The position numbers and the translations under genes were made by a program. A model generated the notes under the pieces. The model made no database searches. It was not told the DNA's origin and saw only the letters and a list, made by a program, of their open reading frames with translations. Source: Okeania sp. SIO2C9 (GTDB lineage Bacteria; Cyanobacteriota; Cyanobacteriia; Cyanobacteriales; Microcoleaceae). From it: DNA of 64,000 nucleotides. Positions 18,183 through 26,735 of this stretch are shown here, piece by piece (position 1 is the first letter of the stretch; the number at the start of each line of letters is the position of its first letter). The stretch is from NCBI RefSeq assembly GCF_010672455.1, contig NZ_JAAHGO010000003.1, positions 420,519 through 484,518 on the forward strand. The letters are read 5' to 3'.

Positions 18183-19919
18183 TCAATTCTGACTCCTGAC
18201 TCCTGACTCCTGACTCCTTGCTTGAAAATTTGTCATTGCCATAACAGAAGGCAAAATTGCAGTAGCTCTCTGTGTAGAAAACTCAGCTAGAGCACCTAAA
18301 GCAATATTAAACAAACGACTTGGTTGAAAGTCATCTTGAATTAAACCCCACAAACGACTAACTTCTTCTGTGTGAATTCGGTCGTCTTCTACCATTGCTA
18401 GTATCAATTTTTTTCTGAGAAATTCACCCTCTTCACTCAAGAGATATTGTAAACCTAATTGGGCAGTAGGTAGTATATCAAAATTTTGGTCTGTCTGAGC
18501 TATGTTAATCAAATTTTCTAACCTTTGCCACTGGAATTTTCCATCTTTAAACAATACCTCAATTAACCGACGACGTAATGCTGGGGACTCACCTTTTAAT
18601 AATCTTCTTGCAACATAAGGATAAGCAATATCAACTATTCTGAAATTTGGATTTAGGGAAAGAGCTAAACCCTCTTCAGTAACCAAAGAGCGAATAATTA
18701 AGGCAAACTTAGCCGGAACTCGGAATGGATATTCAAACATCAACTCCGAGAACTTATCTGTAATTGTCTTAAAGTTAAAATCCTTAACTTTCTCACCCAT
18801 AATATTTCCCAGCACTATTTCTAAAGCTGGTACAATTGGCTGAATATCTACATCCGGTGCCAAAAATCCAAGTTTGACAAAGTCTTTAGCCAACTCTTGA
18901 TAATCTTTATTAATCAAATGAATTACTGAGTCAACCAAATTTTCTTTAGTATCCTGCTCAAGTTGATCCATCATGCCAAAATCAATGTAGGCCATTCGAC
19001 CATCTTTTAAGGCAAATAAGTTACCGGGATGAGGATCTGCATGAAAAAAGCCAAATTCTAGTAACTGACGTAGACCGCTAGTCACACCTACCGTAATCAG
19101 AGTATCAGTATCAAGACCTGCTGCTTTAATTTGTTCGGTATCTAACAATTTCAGACCATCAATCCATTCCAAGGTCAAAACATGGATGGTAGTATAACGC
19201 CAAAATATTGATGGTACTTTCACACTTGGGTCATCGGCAAAATAAGTAGCAAATCTTTCTGCATTTCGTCCTTCATTGATATAGTCAATCTCTTCAAATA
19301 GCTTTGTGCCAAATTCATCTACAATTAGGGATAAATCGTGGCCAAGATTCAGAGGCAACCAGGGAGCTAACCAAGTTGCTGACCACCGCATTAAGAATAA
19401 ATCGAGAGTAATAATGGGCAATAAGTTTGGTCGTTGAACTTTTACTGCTACTACTTCTCCGCTCCGAAGACGTGCCTGATAAACTTGACCCAGACTAGCT
19501 GCTGCAACTGGTCTGGGAGAAATTTCGCTATATATGTTGTTGATGTTTTGACCTAACTCTGTCTCTATGATTGAGATGGCTTTCTGATTATCAAAAGATG
19601 GTAACTGGTCTTGTAATTTTGTTAGTTCTTCTAAAAAGTCTTTACGAATTAAATCGGGTCTTGTGGATAATGCTTGGCCTACTTTAATAAATGTTGGTCC
19701 TAAGTGAGTTAGGATTTTTCGCAGTTGGGTAGCTCGTTCGGGAGTATCTTCAACTTTGTCATATTGCCATTTATCCCATAAAACTCCTAGTAGAAAACTA
19801 GCAAAAGACAAAAGTATAACGAGAAATCTCCAAATTACTAACCAGGGACGGTAACTGTAGTATTTAGCGATCGCTTCTGGGTCGTACCGTCTTGTTGAAT
19901 TAAAGTGATTGTCATCCAC
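18183..19919 (-). CDS. ABC1/AarF/UbiB family atypical kinase
   Basis: A 578-residue protein. GPTFIKVGQALSTRPDLI near residue 90 holds the family's KxGQ motif, PVAAASLGQVYQARL the Ala-rich nucleotide loop, VAVKVQRP the Lys, FFHADPHPGNLF the catalytic loop and YIDFGMM the metal-binding Asp. In cyanobacteria and plastids such kinases act at thylakoid and lipid bodies in prenylquinone and lipid metabolism. The last ~9 codons (ARSQESGVRSQN) are encoded by four tandem copies of a seven-base CTGACTC repeat, so the natural C-terminus has been replaced or extended. Upstream of its start lies a 108-bp tandem array. No obvious link to the glycan genes. Confidence 0.9.
   Translation of the reverse strand: MDDNHFNSTRRYDPEAIAKYYSYRPWLVIWRFLVILLSFASFLLGVLWDKWQYDKVEDTPERATQLRKILTHLGPTFIKVGQALSTRPDLIRKDFLEELTKLQDQLPSFDNQKAISIIETELGQNINNIYSEISPRPVAAASLGQVYQARLRSGEVVAVKVQRPNLLPIITLDLFLMRWSATWLAPWLPLNLGHDLSLIVDEFGTKLFEEIDYINEGRNAERFATYFADDPSVKVPSIFWRYTTIHVLTLEWIDGLKLLDTEQIKAAGLDTDTLITVGVTSGLRQLLEFGFFHADPHPGNLFALKDGRMAYIDFGMMDQLEQDTKENLVDSVIHLINKDYQELAKDFVKLGFLAPDVDIQPIVPALEIVLGNIMGEKVKDFNFKTITDKFSELMFEYPFRVPAKFALIIRSLVTEEGLALSLNPNFRIVDIAYPYVARRLLKGESPALRRRLIEVLFKDGKFQWQRLENLINIAQTDQNFDILPTAQLGLQYLLSEEGEFLRKKLILAMVEDDRIHTEEVSRLWGLIQDDFQPSRLFNIALGALAEFSTQRATAILPSVMAMTNFQARSQESGVRSQN
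18189..18216. repeat. Heptamer repeat (CTGACTC)4 inside the kinase 3' end
   Basis: Four perfect tandem copies overlap the last codons of the ABC1 kinase gene. The same heptamer recurs near 60305 and elsewhere. Confidence 0.9.
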
Positions 19920-20116
19920 TTTTAATATTTTCCTCTTTTTATATTTTTTATTTATTGAGTTGAGTTAAAGAAGCACTCAGCACTCAGCTTTATTCATTTT
20001 TTTTAATGTGCGAGAAGGGGATAGGCCACTCCTTCTAAACTATCGCTTGTGGTTGTCGGGAATTTTAACCAAAGCTGCTAAAAGCTGATAGCTAGTTACA
20101 GATGACTTAAGTCTGT

Positions 20117-20873
20117 TTGGCTTTTCTCTGGCAAATCGCTATATATATTGTGGCACTATAGTTTTTGTTTACTATATATAGAGTTTTTCCTCAGTCATTT
20201 GAAAAAAGGAGATGATATTTCTCCTTGGCTTTTTTCTGGCAAATCGCTATATATATTGTGGCACTATAGTTTTTGTTTACTATATATAGAGTTTTTCCTC
20301 AGTCATTTGAAAAAAGGAGATGATATTTCTCCTTGGCTTTTTTCTGGTAAATCGCTATATATAGTGTGGCACTATAGTTTTTGTTTACTATATATAGAGT
20401 TTTTCCTCAGTCATTTGAAAAAAGGAGATGATATTTCTCCTTGGCTTTTCTCTGGTAAATCGCTATATATAGTGTGGCACTATAGTTTTTGTTTACTATA
20501 TATAGAGTTTTTCCTCAGTCATTTGAAAAAAGGAGATGATATTTCTCCTTGGCTTTTTTCTGGCAAATCGCTATATATAGTGTGGCACTATAGTTTTTGT
20601 TTACTATATATAGAGTTTTTAACTCAGTCATTTGAAAAAAGGAGATGATATTTCTCCTTGGCTTTTCTCTGGCAAATCGCTATATATAGTGTGGCACTAT
20701 AGTTTTTGTTTACTATATATAGGGTTTTTGTGTAAGTCATTTGAAAAAAGGAGATGATATTTCTCCTTGGCTTTTCTCTGGGAAATCGCTATATATAGTG
20801 TGGCACTATAGTTTTTGTTTACTATATATAGAGTTTTTACCTCAGTAATTTGAAAAAAGGAGATGATATTTCA
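20117..20873. repeat. Seven-copy tandem array of a 108-bp unit
   Basis: TGGCACTATA begins successive units at 20151, 20259, 20367, 20475, 20583, 20691 and 20801, a period of 108 bases (110 in one). Each unit contains the short hairpin GGAGA-TGATATT-TCTCC, a CTATATATAGTG / CACTATAG palindromic region and ACTATATATAG. Because 108 is a multiple of three, one frame stays open through five units as a 36-residue repeat, but it starts with GTG without a ribosome-binding site and looks like a by-product. A single degenerate relative (CACTATATATA, CTATAGTTTTTATC) lies near 21497-21540. Confidence 0.9.
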
Positions 20874-21176
20874 CAACAAAAATAACTCAAGGATATTGAC
20901 AGTTTCTAAGTAACGGGCAATTGTTACTTTATCTGTATTTAGCTATATTTCTAGAGCTTAGAGTTGAAATTTTTCCTTCATCTTTTTGTTGTTTGTTGTA
21001 CCTTTTTTCTTCTTAACTAATGGCAGATTTTGAGTGATTCAAAAGGTATAAAAAAAATTTATCCCTGCTGTCTTAAATTAAATTATTTTTCTTTTTATTA
21101 AGTATAGTATACAAAACTACAAATTTCAAAAATAAATTTTAAAGAAATATTAAAGTCAATACTATCAGAACTTACC

Positions 21177-21477
21177 GAAAAATTAGGGTATAAAGCCTCT
21201 CCATTCATGGAGAAAAAAGCGGTCGAGGGATGGCGAGGTCTCCTCGCCATATCCAATCGACCAAGAGAAGAAAAAAATTCCTTTTACAGCAGTTTTTAAA
21301 TGGGTAAACCACAGTTAAAAAGTTAGGTGGTAGGTTAGCGGTGGTAAGCGAAACGAGGACTGCAAATTCCACAATAAATGGCTGACTTTGTGGTCTACTC
21401 GAATGAAAAGCGCTGTAACCCAATCCTCTTCTTTTCAAGAAGAGGTAATTCTAAATTCTAAATTTTAAATTCTTGAA
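21177..21477. mobile_element. IS200/IS605-derived miniature element, composite
   Basis: The left end follows TTACC and reads GAAAAATTAGGGTATAAAGC followed by a CTCTCC-ATTCAT-GGAG hairpin; the right end has the perfect hairpin CCTCTTCTT-TTC-AAGAAGAGG and terminates near TTCTTGAA. The same ends occur at 34362-34491. The centre holds a dispersed block with GGCGAGG-TCTC-CTCGCC and CATATCCAATCGACCAAGAG, and a second miniature element. Confidence 0.6.
21287..21415. mobile_element. TA-duplicating miniature element, 129 bp
   Basis: It lies between two TA dinucleotides (21285-21286 and 21416-21417). Ends CAGCAGTTTTTAAATGGGTA and (complement) CAGCGCTTTTCATTCGAGTA match each other and the element at 48243-48344. 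TA duplication is typical of IS630/Tc1-mariner derivatives. Confidence 0.7.
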
Positions 21478-21560
21478 GCATTTTTCCAACAAAAACACTA
21501 TATATACCATAGTGCTATAGTTTTTATCTGCTATATGTAGTACCTTGGCGTAATTTCTGA

Positions 21561-22715
21561 CTATAAAAGTTCTTGTAAACAATCCTTCAAAGCAAATATA
21601 ACTTGTTCTTGTTGTTGAGTAGAAAGTTCCGGAAATATAGGCAAGGACAAAACCTCATGACAAACTTTTTCTACCACTGGCAACTGACGGAATGGCAAAA
21701 ATTTGTAAACTGGCTGTAAATGTAAAGGAGTAGGATAATAGACCGTTGAACCTATTCCCTTTTTTTGTAACTGAATGCGAATCAAATCCCGTAGAGAATT
21801 AGAAAAACGAGACTTTACTGTAGCTTCTAAATCTTGACTTTTGACCCTAATCGTGTATTGATTCCAAACACATCTACTACCAGTCAACTCTTGAGGAGGA
21901 ACTACAGGAGTTATTCCACTCATAAATTCAAAGTAACGATTTGCTAAATCCCGACGTTGCTCATTCCAACTATCTAGATAACGCAACTTAACTTGTAGAA
22001 TTGCAGCTTGTATGGTATCCAAGCGACTATTAATACCGATATGTTCATAAAAATATTTGGCAGACTGTCCATGATTTTTGAGCATCCGTACTTGGTTAGC
22101 GATCGCGGAGTTATTAGTAGTTAAAGCACCTCCATCTCCAAAAGCTCCTAAATTTTTAGTAGGAAAAAAACTAAAACAACCAATATCACCAAAACTTCCT
22201 ACTTTTTTGCCTGACCATTCGGCCCCTGTAGCTTGGGCACAATCTTCTATAACTATTAAATTATGGGAACGAGCGATCGCCATTAACCGGGTCATATCTA
22301 CTGGTTGACCAAATAAATGTACTGGCAAAATAGCTTTTGTTTTTTCAGTTATTGCTGATTGGAGTTGTTCAATATCTAAGTTAAAAGTCTGGGGGTCAAT
22401 ATCGATAAAAACTGGTGTTGCTCCGACTGCACTTATTACTTCAGCGGTGGCGAAAAAAGTGAAAGGAGTAGTAATTACTTGATCACCAGGACCAATATTT
22501 ACAGCTCGTAAAGCTAGAAATAGAGCATCAGTACCAGAGTTACAGGATACACAATGAGATACATCTATATAGTTAGCAAATTGTTGTTCAAATTCATCAA
22601 CAATGGAACCACCAATATAGCGACCAGAGCTGAGTACTTCTTGGACTCTACTGTTTATTTCTTCAGCGATTGATTTATACTGTTGTGTTAAATCTATGGG
22701 AGGAATATTAGTCAT
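21561..22715 (-). CDS. DegT/DnrJ/EryC1/StrS family aminotransferase
   Basis: A 384-residue PLP enzyme of the sugar-aminotransferase family. SCNSGTDALFLALRA is the phosphate-binding start, VIEDCAQATGAEW the Asp-x-Ala block, and CFSFFPTKNLGAFGDGGALT near residue 190 carries the PLP Lys. GINSRLDTIQAAILQVKL is the usual family block after it. The reaction is transfer of an amino group, usually from glutamate, to a keto-sugar nucleotide. It fits a surface glycan with an amino sugar and belongs with the epimerase and glycosyltransferases upstream, although the ABC1 kinase gene lies between. Confidence 0.9.
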   Translation of the reverse strand: MTNIPPIDLTQQYKSIAEEINSRVQEVLSSGRYIGGSIVDEFEQQFANYIDVSHCVSCNSGTDALFLALRAVNIGPGDQVITTPFTFFATAEVISAVGATPVFIDIDPQTFNLDIEQLQSAITEKTKAILPVHLFGQPVDMTRLMAIARSHNLIVIEDCAQATGAEWSGKKVGSFGDIGCFSFFPTKNLGAFGDGGALTTNNSAIANQVRMLKNHGQSAKYFYEHIGINSRLDTIQAAILQVKLRYLDSWNEQRRDLANRYFEFMSGITPVVPPQELTGSRCVWNQYTIRVKSQDLEATVKSRFSNSLRDLIRIQLQKKGIGSTVYYPTPLHLQPVYKFLPFRQLPVVEKVCHEVLSLPIFPELSTQQQEQVIFALKDCLQELL

Positions 22716-23153
22716 ATTAATAGTAAGAAATTAAAAGGATATAAAAGGCTAGTAAAAATTATTGATATGATAAACCGCTCCAAGCAAAGGAGCTACTGTT
22801 ATAGCGGTTTTCAGTGAAGACAAACTAAATAGTGTTGGGGGATTTGATGGAACTTCTCTACTGTGGTCTAATAAAGTGAAAAATCCCCTAAAGTAATTTT
22901 TATAAAAATCATAAATATAAATTTTGCCACAATCTAAAGATAGATTTTTTTGAAAATTAAACTCATGGATTTTTTTTTAATTTATGACTTTTGGTAGTAA
23001 CATAACTAACTTTTACTTTAGTAAACTTCTATCTATAGAAAGATTGGTTAGAAAAAATTATTGATTATTGGTAATTTAACTAAAATTTGGAATTGCCAAC
23101 AATAATTAATCTAATTTCTGTTAATAAATACACTCAAAAAATAGGATAATACA
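22716..23153. other. Intergenic region with a degenerate miniature element
   Basis: No gene is visible. It holds a decayed TA-duplicating element at 22802-22888 and is otherwise AT-rich. Confidence 0.6.
22802..22888. mobile_element. Degenerate TA-duplicating miniature element
   Basis: Flanked by TA at 22800-22801 and 22889-22890. The left end TAGCGGTTTTCAGT and the right-end box CTACTGTGGTCTAATAAAG match the ends of the elements at 21287 and 48243 with several changes. Confidence 0.45.
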
Positions 23154-23393
23154 ATGTCAAAATATTCTGTGGTTACAGTTGATCACAAAGAAACTGGAAA
23201 AAAAGAGAATGTGTATTGGAAAGAAGACAAATATTACTATGGCGAGAAGTTGATTGAGAGTATACAAAAGAGATGTGCGGATCACTTTGGAGGCTTAGTT
23301 TGGGAAGTGCTATCTGATACTCATAAGTCAGGTCTTGAAAATCCTCCCGATCCTGCTGTGGATTATGATGATATGAGTGATGCTATTAACTAA
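23154..23393 (+). CDS. Small acidic protein of unknown function
   Basis: 79 residues, starting at an ATG preceded by AGGA about eight bases upstream. The sequence SKYSVVTVDHKETGKKENVYWK is followed by ADHFGGLVWEVLSD and ends with an acidic DPAVDYDDMSDAIN. No motif was recognised. It stands alone between large intergenic regions and is followed by a strong hairpin at 23508-23539, which supports it as a separate transcript. Confidence 0.5.
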   Translation: MSKYSVVTVDHKETGKKENVYWKEDKYYYGEKLIESIQKRCADHFGGLVWEVLSDTHKSGLENPPDPAVDYDDMSDAIN

Positions 23394-24153
23394 TATTAAA
23401 GTTAATCCCAAGAATTCTCATATCAGTCATTTGAATGAGTTATTCTGAGTTAAGTCCTCTGGAAATTAAAATTTCAGAAGAATATACATTAATATAAATT
23501 TCTCATACCTCACTAGAAAGCATAATGCTTTTGGTGAGGTTCATTATGATTTTTACTAACTAATATAGAATTAAATCTTATACTATGTATGAGAAAAGAA
23601 TGTTACGAATAAGTAAGCTTGATTATAAGTTTGATTATAAGATTTTATAGGAGATATCCCTTTGACTAAAAAGAGGATTTATGACCTAAAAACTGGTGTT
23701 GAAGCAATTCATTCTGACTTGATATTCGTGACTCCTGACTTCTAAGAAATACCGTAGCTATTTATAGCAAATATTTATCAATTTGGTATTAGGTAAGCAT
23801 TCAGCTGTCAGAATTTCCTGCGGAATTCTGCGCAAACAGCTATCAGCTTCATTAGCTTGAATTGTATAGATTAAAAATTCAAAACAAGTCTTTCTTGTGT
23901 TTGAATTTATGGGTGGAAAATGTAGTATTAAGTTAAACGATGTTTTACTTCATTCATTAAAAAGCTGAATGCGAGCCCATTCCGCACCGAAGAGCTGACC
24001 GCTAATAGCTGAATGCTTACGGTATTAGAACAATTTTATTTGAAGTTGCACAGAATTATGAAATTTATTAATTTGTTTGTCTTAATCTACAGTCAACTCT
24101 GATTAAAATATTATTCTATGCAACTTAATATTAATTTGGTATAAGCAACGAAT
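23394..24153. other. Intergenic region with hairpin and dispersed repeats
   Basis: No gene is visible. It contains a terminator-like hairpin (23508-23539), a block at 23670-23795 related to 44840-45140, and a copy of the 21-bp dispersed unit at 23817-23837. The 21-bp unit is embedded in AGCATTCAGCT / AGCTATCAGCT repeats that recur near 41880, 42010, 55720 and 55850. Confidence 0.6.
23508..23539 (+). terminator. Hairpin terminator candidate after the small gene
   Basis: CCTCAC pairs with GTGAGG and, inside, AAAGCAT pairs with ATGCTTT across a single-base tip with a small bulge between stems. A T-rich run (ATTATGATTTTT) follows. Confidence 0.6.
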
Positions 24154-24924
24154 ATGATTCAATTAACAATTACAGATATAGTTATGGCTTTAGGAATTAT
24201 TGCTATAGCTATTGGTCTGTCAGCTTGGCAAAAATTAGGATTAGAATGGCAACTATTAATAGCCACAATTCGTACTATTGTACAGTTAATATTTGTTGGG
24301 TATGTATTAGAAATAGTATTTGATAATAAACAGCCTTGGTTAGTGGTTGCTATGATTACTGTTATGTTAACAGTTGTTTCTGTTGTTGCTAAAAATAGAA
24401 TTAGTAAAAAAATACCTCGATTATTACCTTTAGTTTGGGTTTCGATTTTAACAAGTACAGTTTTAAGTATCAGTTATACAAATCTATTAGTTATTCAACC
24501 TGATTCTTGGTATGAACCTCAATATTTAATTCCCTTAGTAGGAATAGTATTAGGAAATGCCATGAATACAGCAGCGATCGCTGGAGAAAGACTTGTCAGT
24601 ACAATTAATTCTAGTCCAGTAGAAATTGAAACTTATTTAAGTTTAGGAGCTACTCCTCAACAGGCAGTTGCTAAATATAGAAAAGATGCTGTTCGTGCTG
24701 CATTAATACCTACTTTAAATTTAATGATGGTAGTTGGAATAGTGACGCTTCCTGGTATTGTTACTGGTCAGTTATTAAGTGGTATTAATCCTTTGGATGC
24801 TGTGGCATATCAAATATTAATTATATTTCTTTTGGCTTTTGCTAATTTGGTGACAAGTTTATTAATTACTTATAGTTTATGTAGACAATTTTTTAATCAG
24901 GATGCACAATTACAAAATTTATAA
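24154..24924 (+). CDS. fetB: FetB/UPF0014-type ABC transporter permease
   Basis: A 256-residue membrane protein with about six or seven hydrophobic segments, beginning with TDIVMALGIIAIAIGLSAWQ. The conserved GIVLGNAMNTAAIAGERL block near residue 135 and MMVVGIVTLPGIVTGQLLSG near residue 195 are hallmarks of the FetB (YbbM) family. The family is the permease of an ABC system linked to iron export and oxidative stress resistance in Escherichia coli. The partner ATPase FetA is not next to it. Heptamer repeats follow the stop codon immediately. Confidence 0.85.
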   Translation: MIQLTITDIVMALGIIAIAIGLSAWQKLGLEWQLLIATIRTIVQLIFVGYVLEIVFDNKQPWLVVAMITVMLTVVSVVAKNRISKKIPRLLPLVWVSILTSTVLSISYTNLLVIQPDSWYEPQYLIPLVGIVLGNAMNTAAIAGERLVSTINSSPVEIETYLSLGATPQQAVAKYRKDAVRAALIPTLNLMMVVGIVTLPGIVTGQLLSGINPLDAVAYQILIIFLLAFANLVTSLLITYSLCRQFFNQDAQLQNL

Positions 24925-24959
24925 AGAAGGAAGAAGGAAGAAGGAAGAAGTAAGAAGGA
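24925..24959. repeat. Purine heptamer repeat (AGAAGGA)5
   Basis: Five tandem heptamers with one change begin at the stop codon region of fetB and fade into purine-rich DNA to about 25000. Confidence 0.85.
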
Positions 24960-25051
24960 AGAGGGAAGAAGGAATAAGAAAGAAGAAAGAAGGAAAGTAT
25001 ATGAGTCTATAGATCGATACTTTATGAGTTTTGGTTTTAATTTCTCTAAGA

Positions 25052-26085
25052 CTAATCTTCAATAATAGTGAGTCCAATATCTATAGCATTTTGATAATAA
25101 GTGAAAGCTTCATCTAATTTTCCTTGTTTCTTTAACACTACTCCTAAATGATAGTGGGTTCAGGAAAATCTGGTTTAATTTTAATAGCTTGATAGTAAGC
25201 TTCTGTTGCTTCTCCATAAAGATTATTTTCTCGAAAAATACCACCTAGTGTATGATAATAAGCCCAATATTTTTTGGGATTAATTCCAATTCCTTGAGCA
25301 TAAGCAATCAAAGCTTCCTCTAATTTTCCTTGTTTTTGTAGTAGACATCCTATTCGATCGTAACACTCTTGAGTATAATTTTCTGGTTGTTCTTTTTCTT
25401 TATCTGAAATTGAAATATTGCGATTATTTTGATTTTCATTGCCATAATCTAATAAATCAATAACTTTTGAGTTACATTCACGGATTATTTGCATTTGTTC
25501 GGCATTCAAAAATTCATAATAAGGGCGGTTGTCATCTCTGAAAAATCCTTTAGCTTTTGGTAAATATCCATCGAATGGTATATTTAATTTCTGACAAACG
25601 AAAGTTAAATCTGAGCGAATATTTTCATACTTACCAATAAAATAAACTGCTACTGTATCGTTAATTGTGTAAATATTCCAATTGTCTTTTAGGAATAAAT
25701 TAGTATACTTATTCTTCAGCCAATTATCAAAATTAATAGATTTGTTTCGACAGCTATAATAGTAGCGAGATATAGCTCTATCAAAAGGATTTCTTTCAAA
25801 ACAAAACTTATAGTAACTATCCTAAGTTGAAGGTTCTATAACACTTTGAATTTCTTTAGCAGTGATATGGTTGAAATACTTTTTATATTCATTTCCATGA
25901 GCATCAAAATCTAAATAATTTTGTTGCCTTTTCCCCAGAAGTTTTCTAATAGCTTCATCTTCCAAGGAGATAGGAGTAATTACATCATCATCACCACAAA
26001 ATCTAGATAAAGAAATTTCAACTGATGTGCCAGCAGTTTTTTTGGTTTTCAGGAAAATAAATTTATATCTGTAGGATATTATCAT
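25052..26085 (-). pseudogene. Sulfotransferase fused to TPR repeats, broken by TAG and a frameshift
   Basis: The ATG at 26085 opens a frame with YKFIFLKTKKTAGTSVEISL, the phosphosulfate loop of the Sulfotransfer_2 type, ending at TAG (25822-25824) after IEPST. The same frame continues DSYYKFCFERNPFDRAISRY, the 3'-phosphate block, through IGKYENIRSDL and on into tetratricopeptide repeats (GCLLQKQGKLEEALIAYAQG, AYYHTLGGIFRENNLYGEAT). It ends at 25144 by a one-base shift; the other frame continues HYHLGVVLKKQGKLDEAF to TAG at 25052-25054. The ancestral protein thus joined a sulfotransferase to about three TPRs. TGG to TAG would explain the first stop. The gene lies away from the glycan locus. 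Confidence 0.82.
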
Positions 26086-26735
26086 TATGAAAATAGAAAA
26101 TTAGAAAAATTATCCAATTGAGCGATCGCTTCTGAAATAAATCACCCTATTTAGACTTTCAAAAAGTAGCAATTTTCTGATATTTAAGACTTTTATCTTC
26201 ACTAAATTCTCGCTCCAAAAGTATGATGTTAATTGTTAACATTCCCCTACTCCCCTACTCCCCTACTCTCTCACTTCCCTACTTCAACTATTAGGAATAT
26301 GAGCAGCAACTTTTAAACCTTGTGGGTGATAAACCTCTAAAGGAATTTTGGTATTATTACTATCCAAAGGGTTTTCTGATGGCTTAATCTTCTAAGGAAA
26401 TAGAAGTTTTTTGTTTTTAGGAAAATCAAGAAAAATCAATTTATATCTGTAGGATATTATCATTATGAAAATAGAAAATTAGAAAAATTATCCAATTGAG
26501 CGATCGCTTCTGAAATAAATCACCCTATTTAGACTTTCAAAAAGTAGCAATTTTCTGATATTTAAGACTTTTATCTTCACTAAATTCTCGCTCTAAAAGT
26601 ATGATGTTAATTACCAACACTCCTCTACTCCCCTACTCCCCTACTCCCTCACTTCCCTACTTCAACTATTAGGAATATGAGCAGCAACCTTTAAACCTTG
26701 TGGGTTATAAACTTCTAAAGGAATCTTGGCATTAT
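26037..26735. repeat. Tandem duplication across a gene junction, two ~320-bp copies
   Basis: 26037-26358 and 26413-26734 are near identical, offset by 376 bases. Each contains the 5' end of the sulfotransferase-TPR gene, the intergenic spacer with a GAGCGATCGCTTC site and octamer CCCCTACT repeats, and the 3' end of the 643-codon gene at 26662. The left copy therefore has a stray gene tail and the right copy a stray gene head. Confidence 0.9.

Larger units (their letters stand above)
20874..21560. other. Intergenic region holding nested miniature elements
   Basis: No gene is visible. The stretch contains a TTACC-targeted composite element at 21177-21477 with a TA-duplicating element nested in it, and a degenerate copy of the 108-bp array core near 21497-21540. 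Confidence 0.65.

Noticed and set aside
20148..20648. 166-codon open frame made of 36-residue repeats
   Set aside because: It starts with GTG without a ribosome-binding site, its boundaries follow the 108-bp DNA repeat, and the frame stays open only because the unit length is divisible by three.
20117..20873. CRISPR-like array
   Set aside because: The repeats are contiguous 108-bp units without unique spacers and there are no cas genes.
21205..21438. 77-codon open frame
   Set aside because: It lies wholly within nested miniature elements.
24154..24924. fetA-fetB operon
   Set aside because: No ATPase gene is present next to fetB; the flanks are noncoding.
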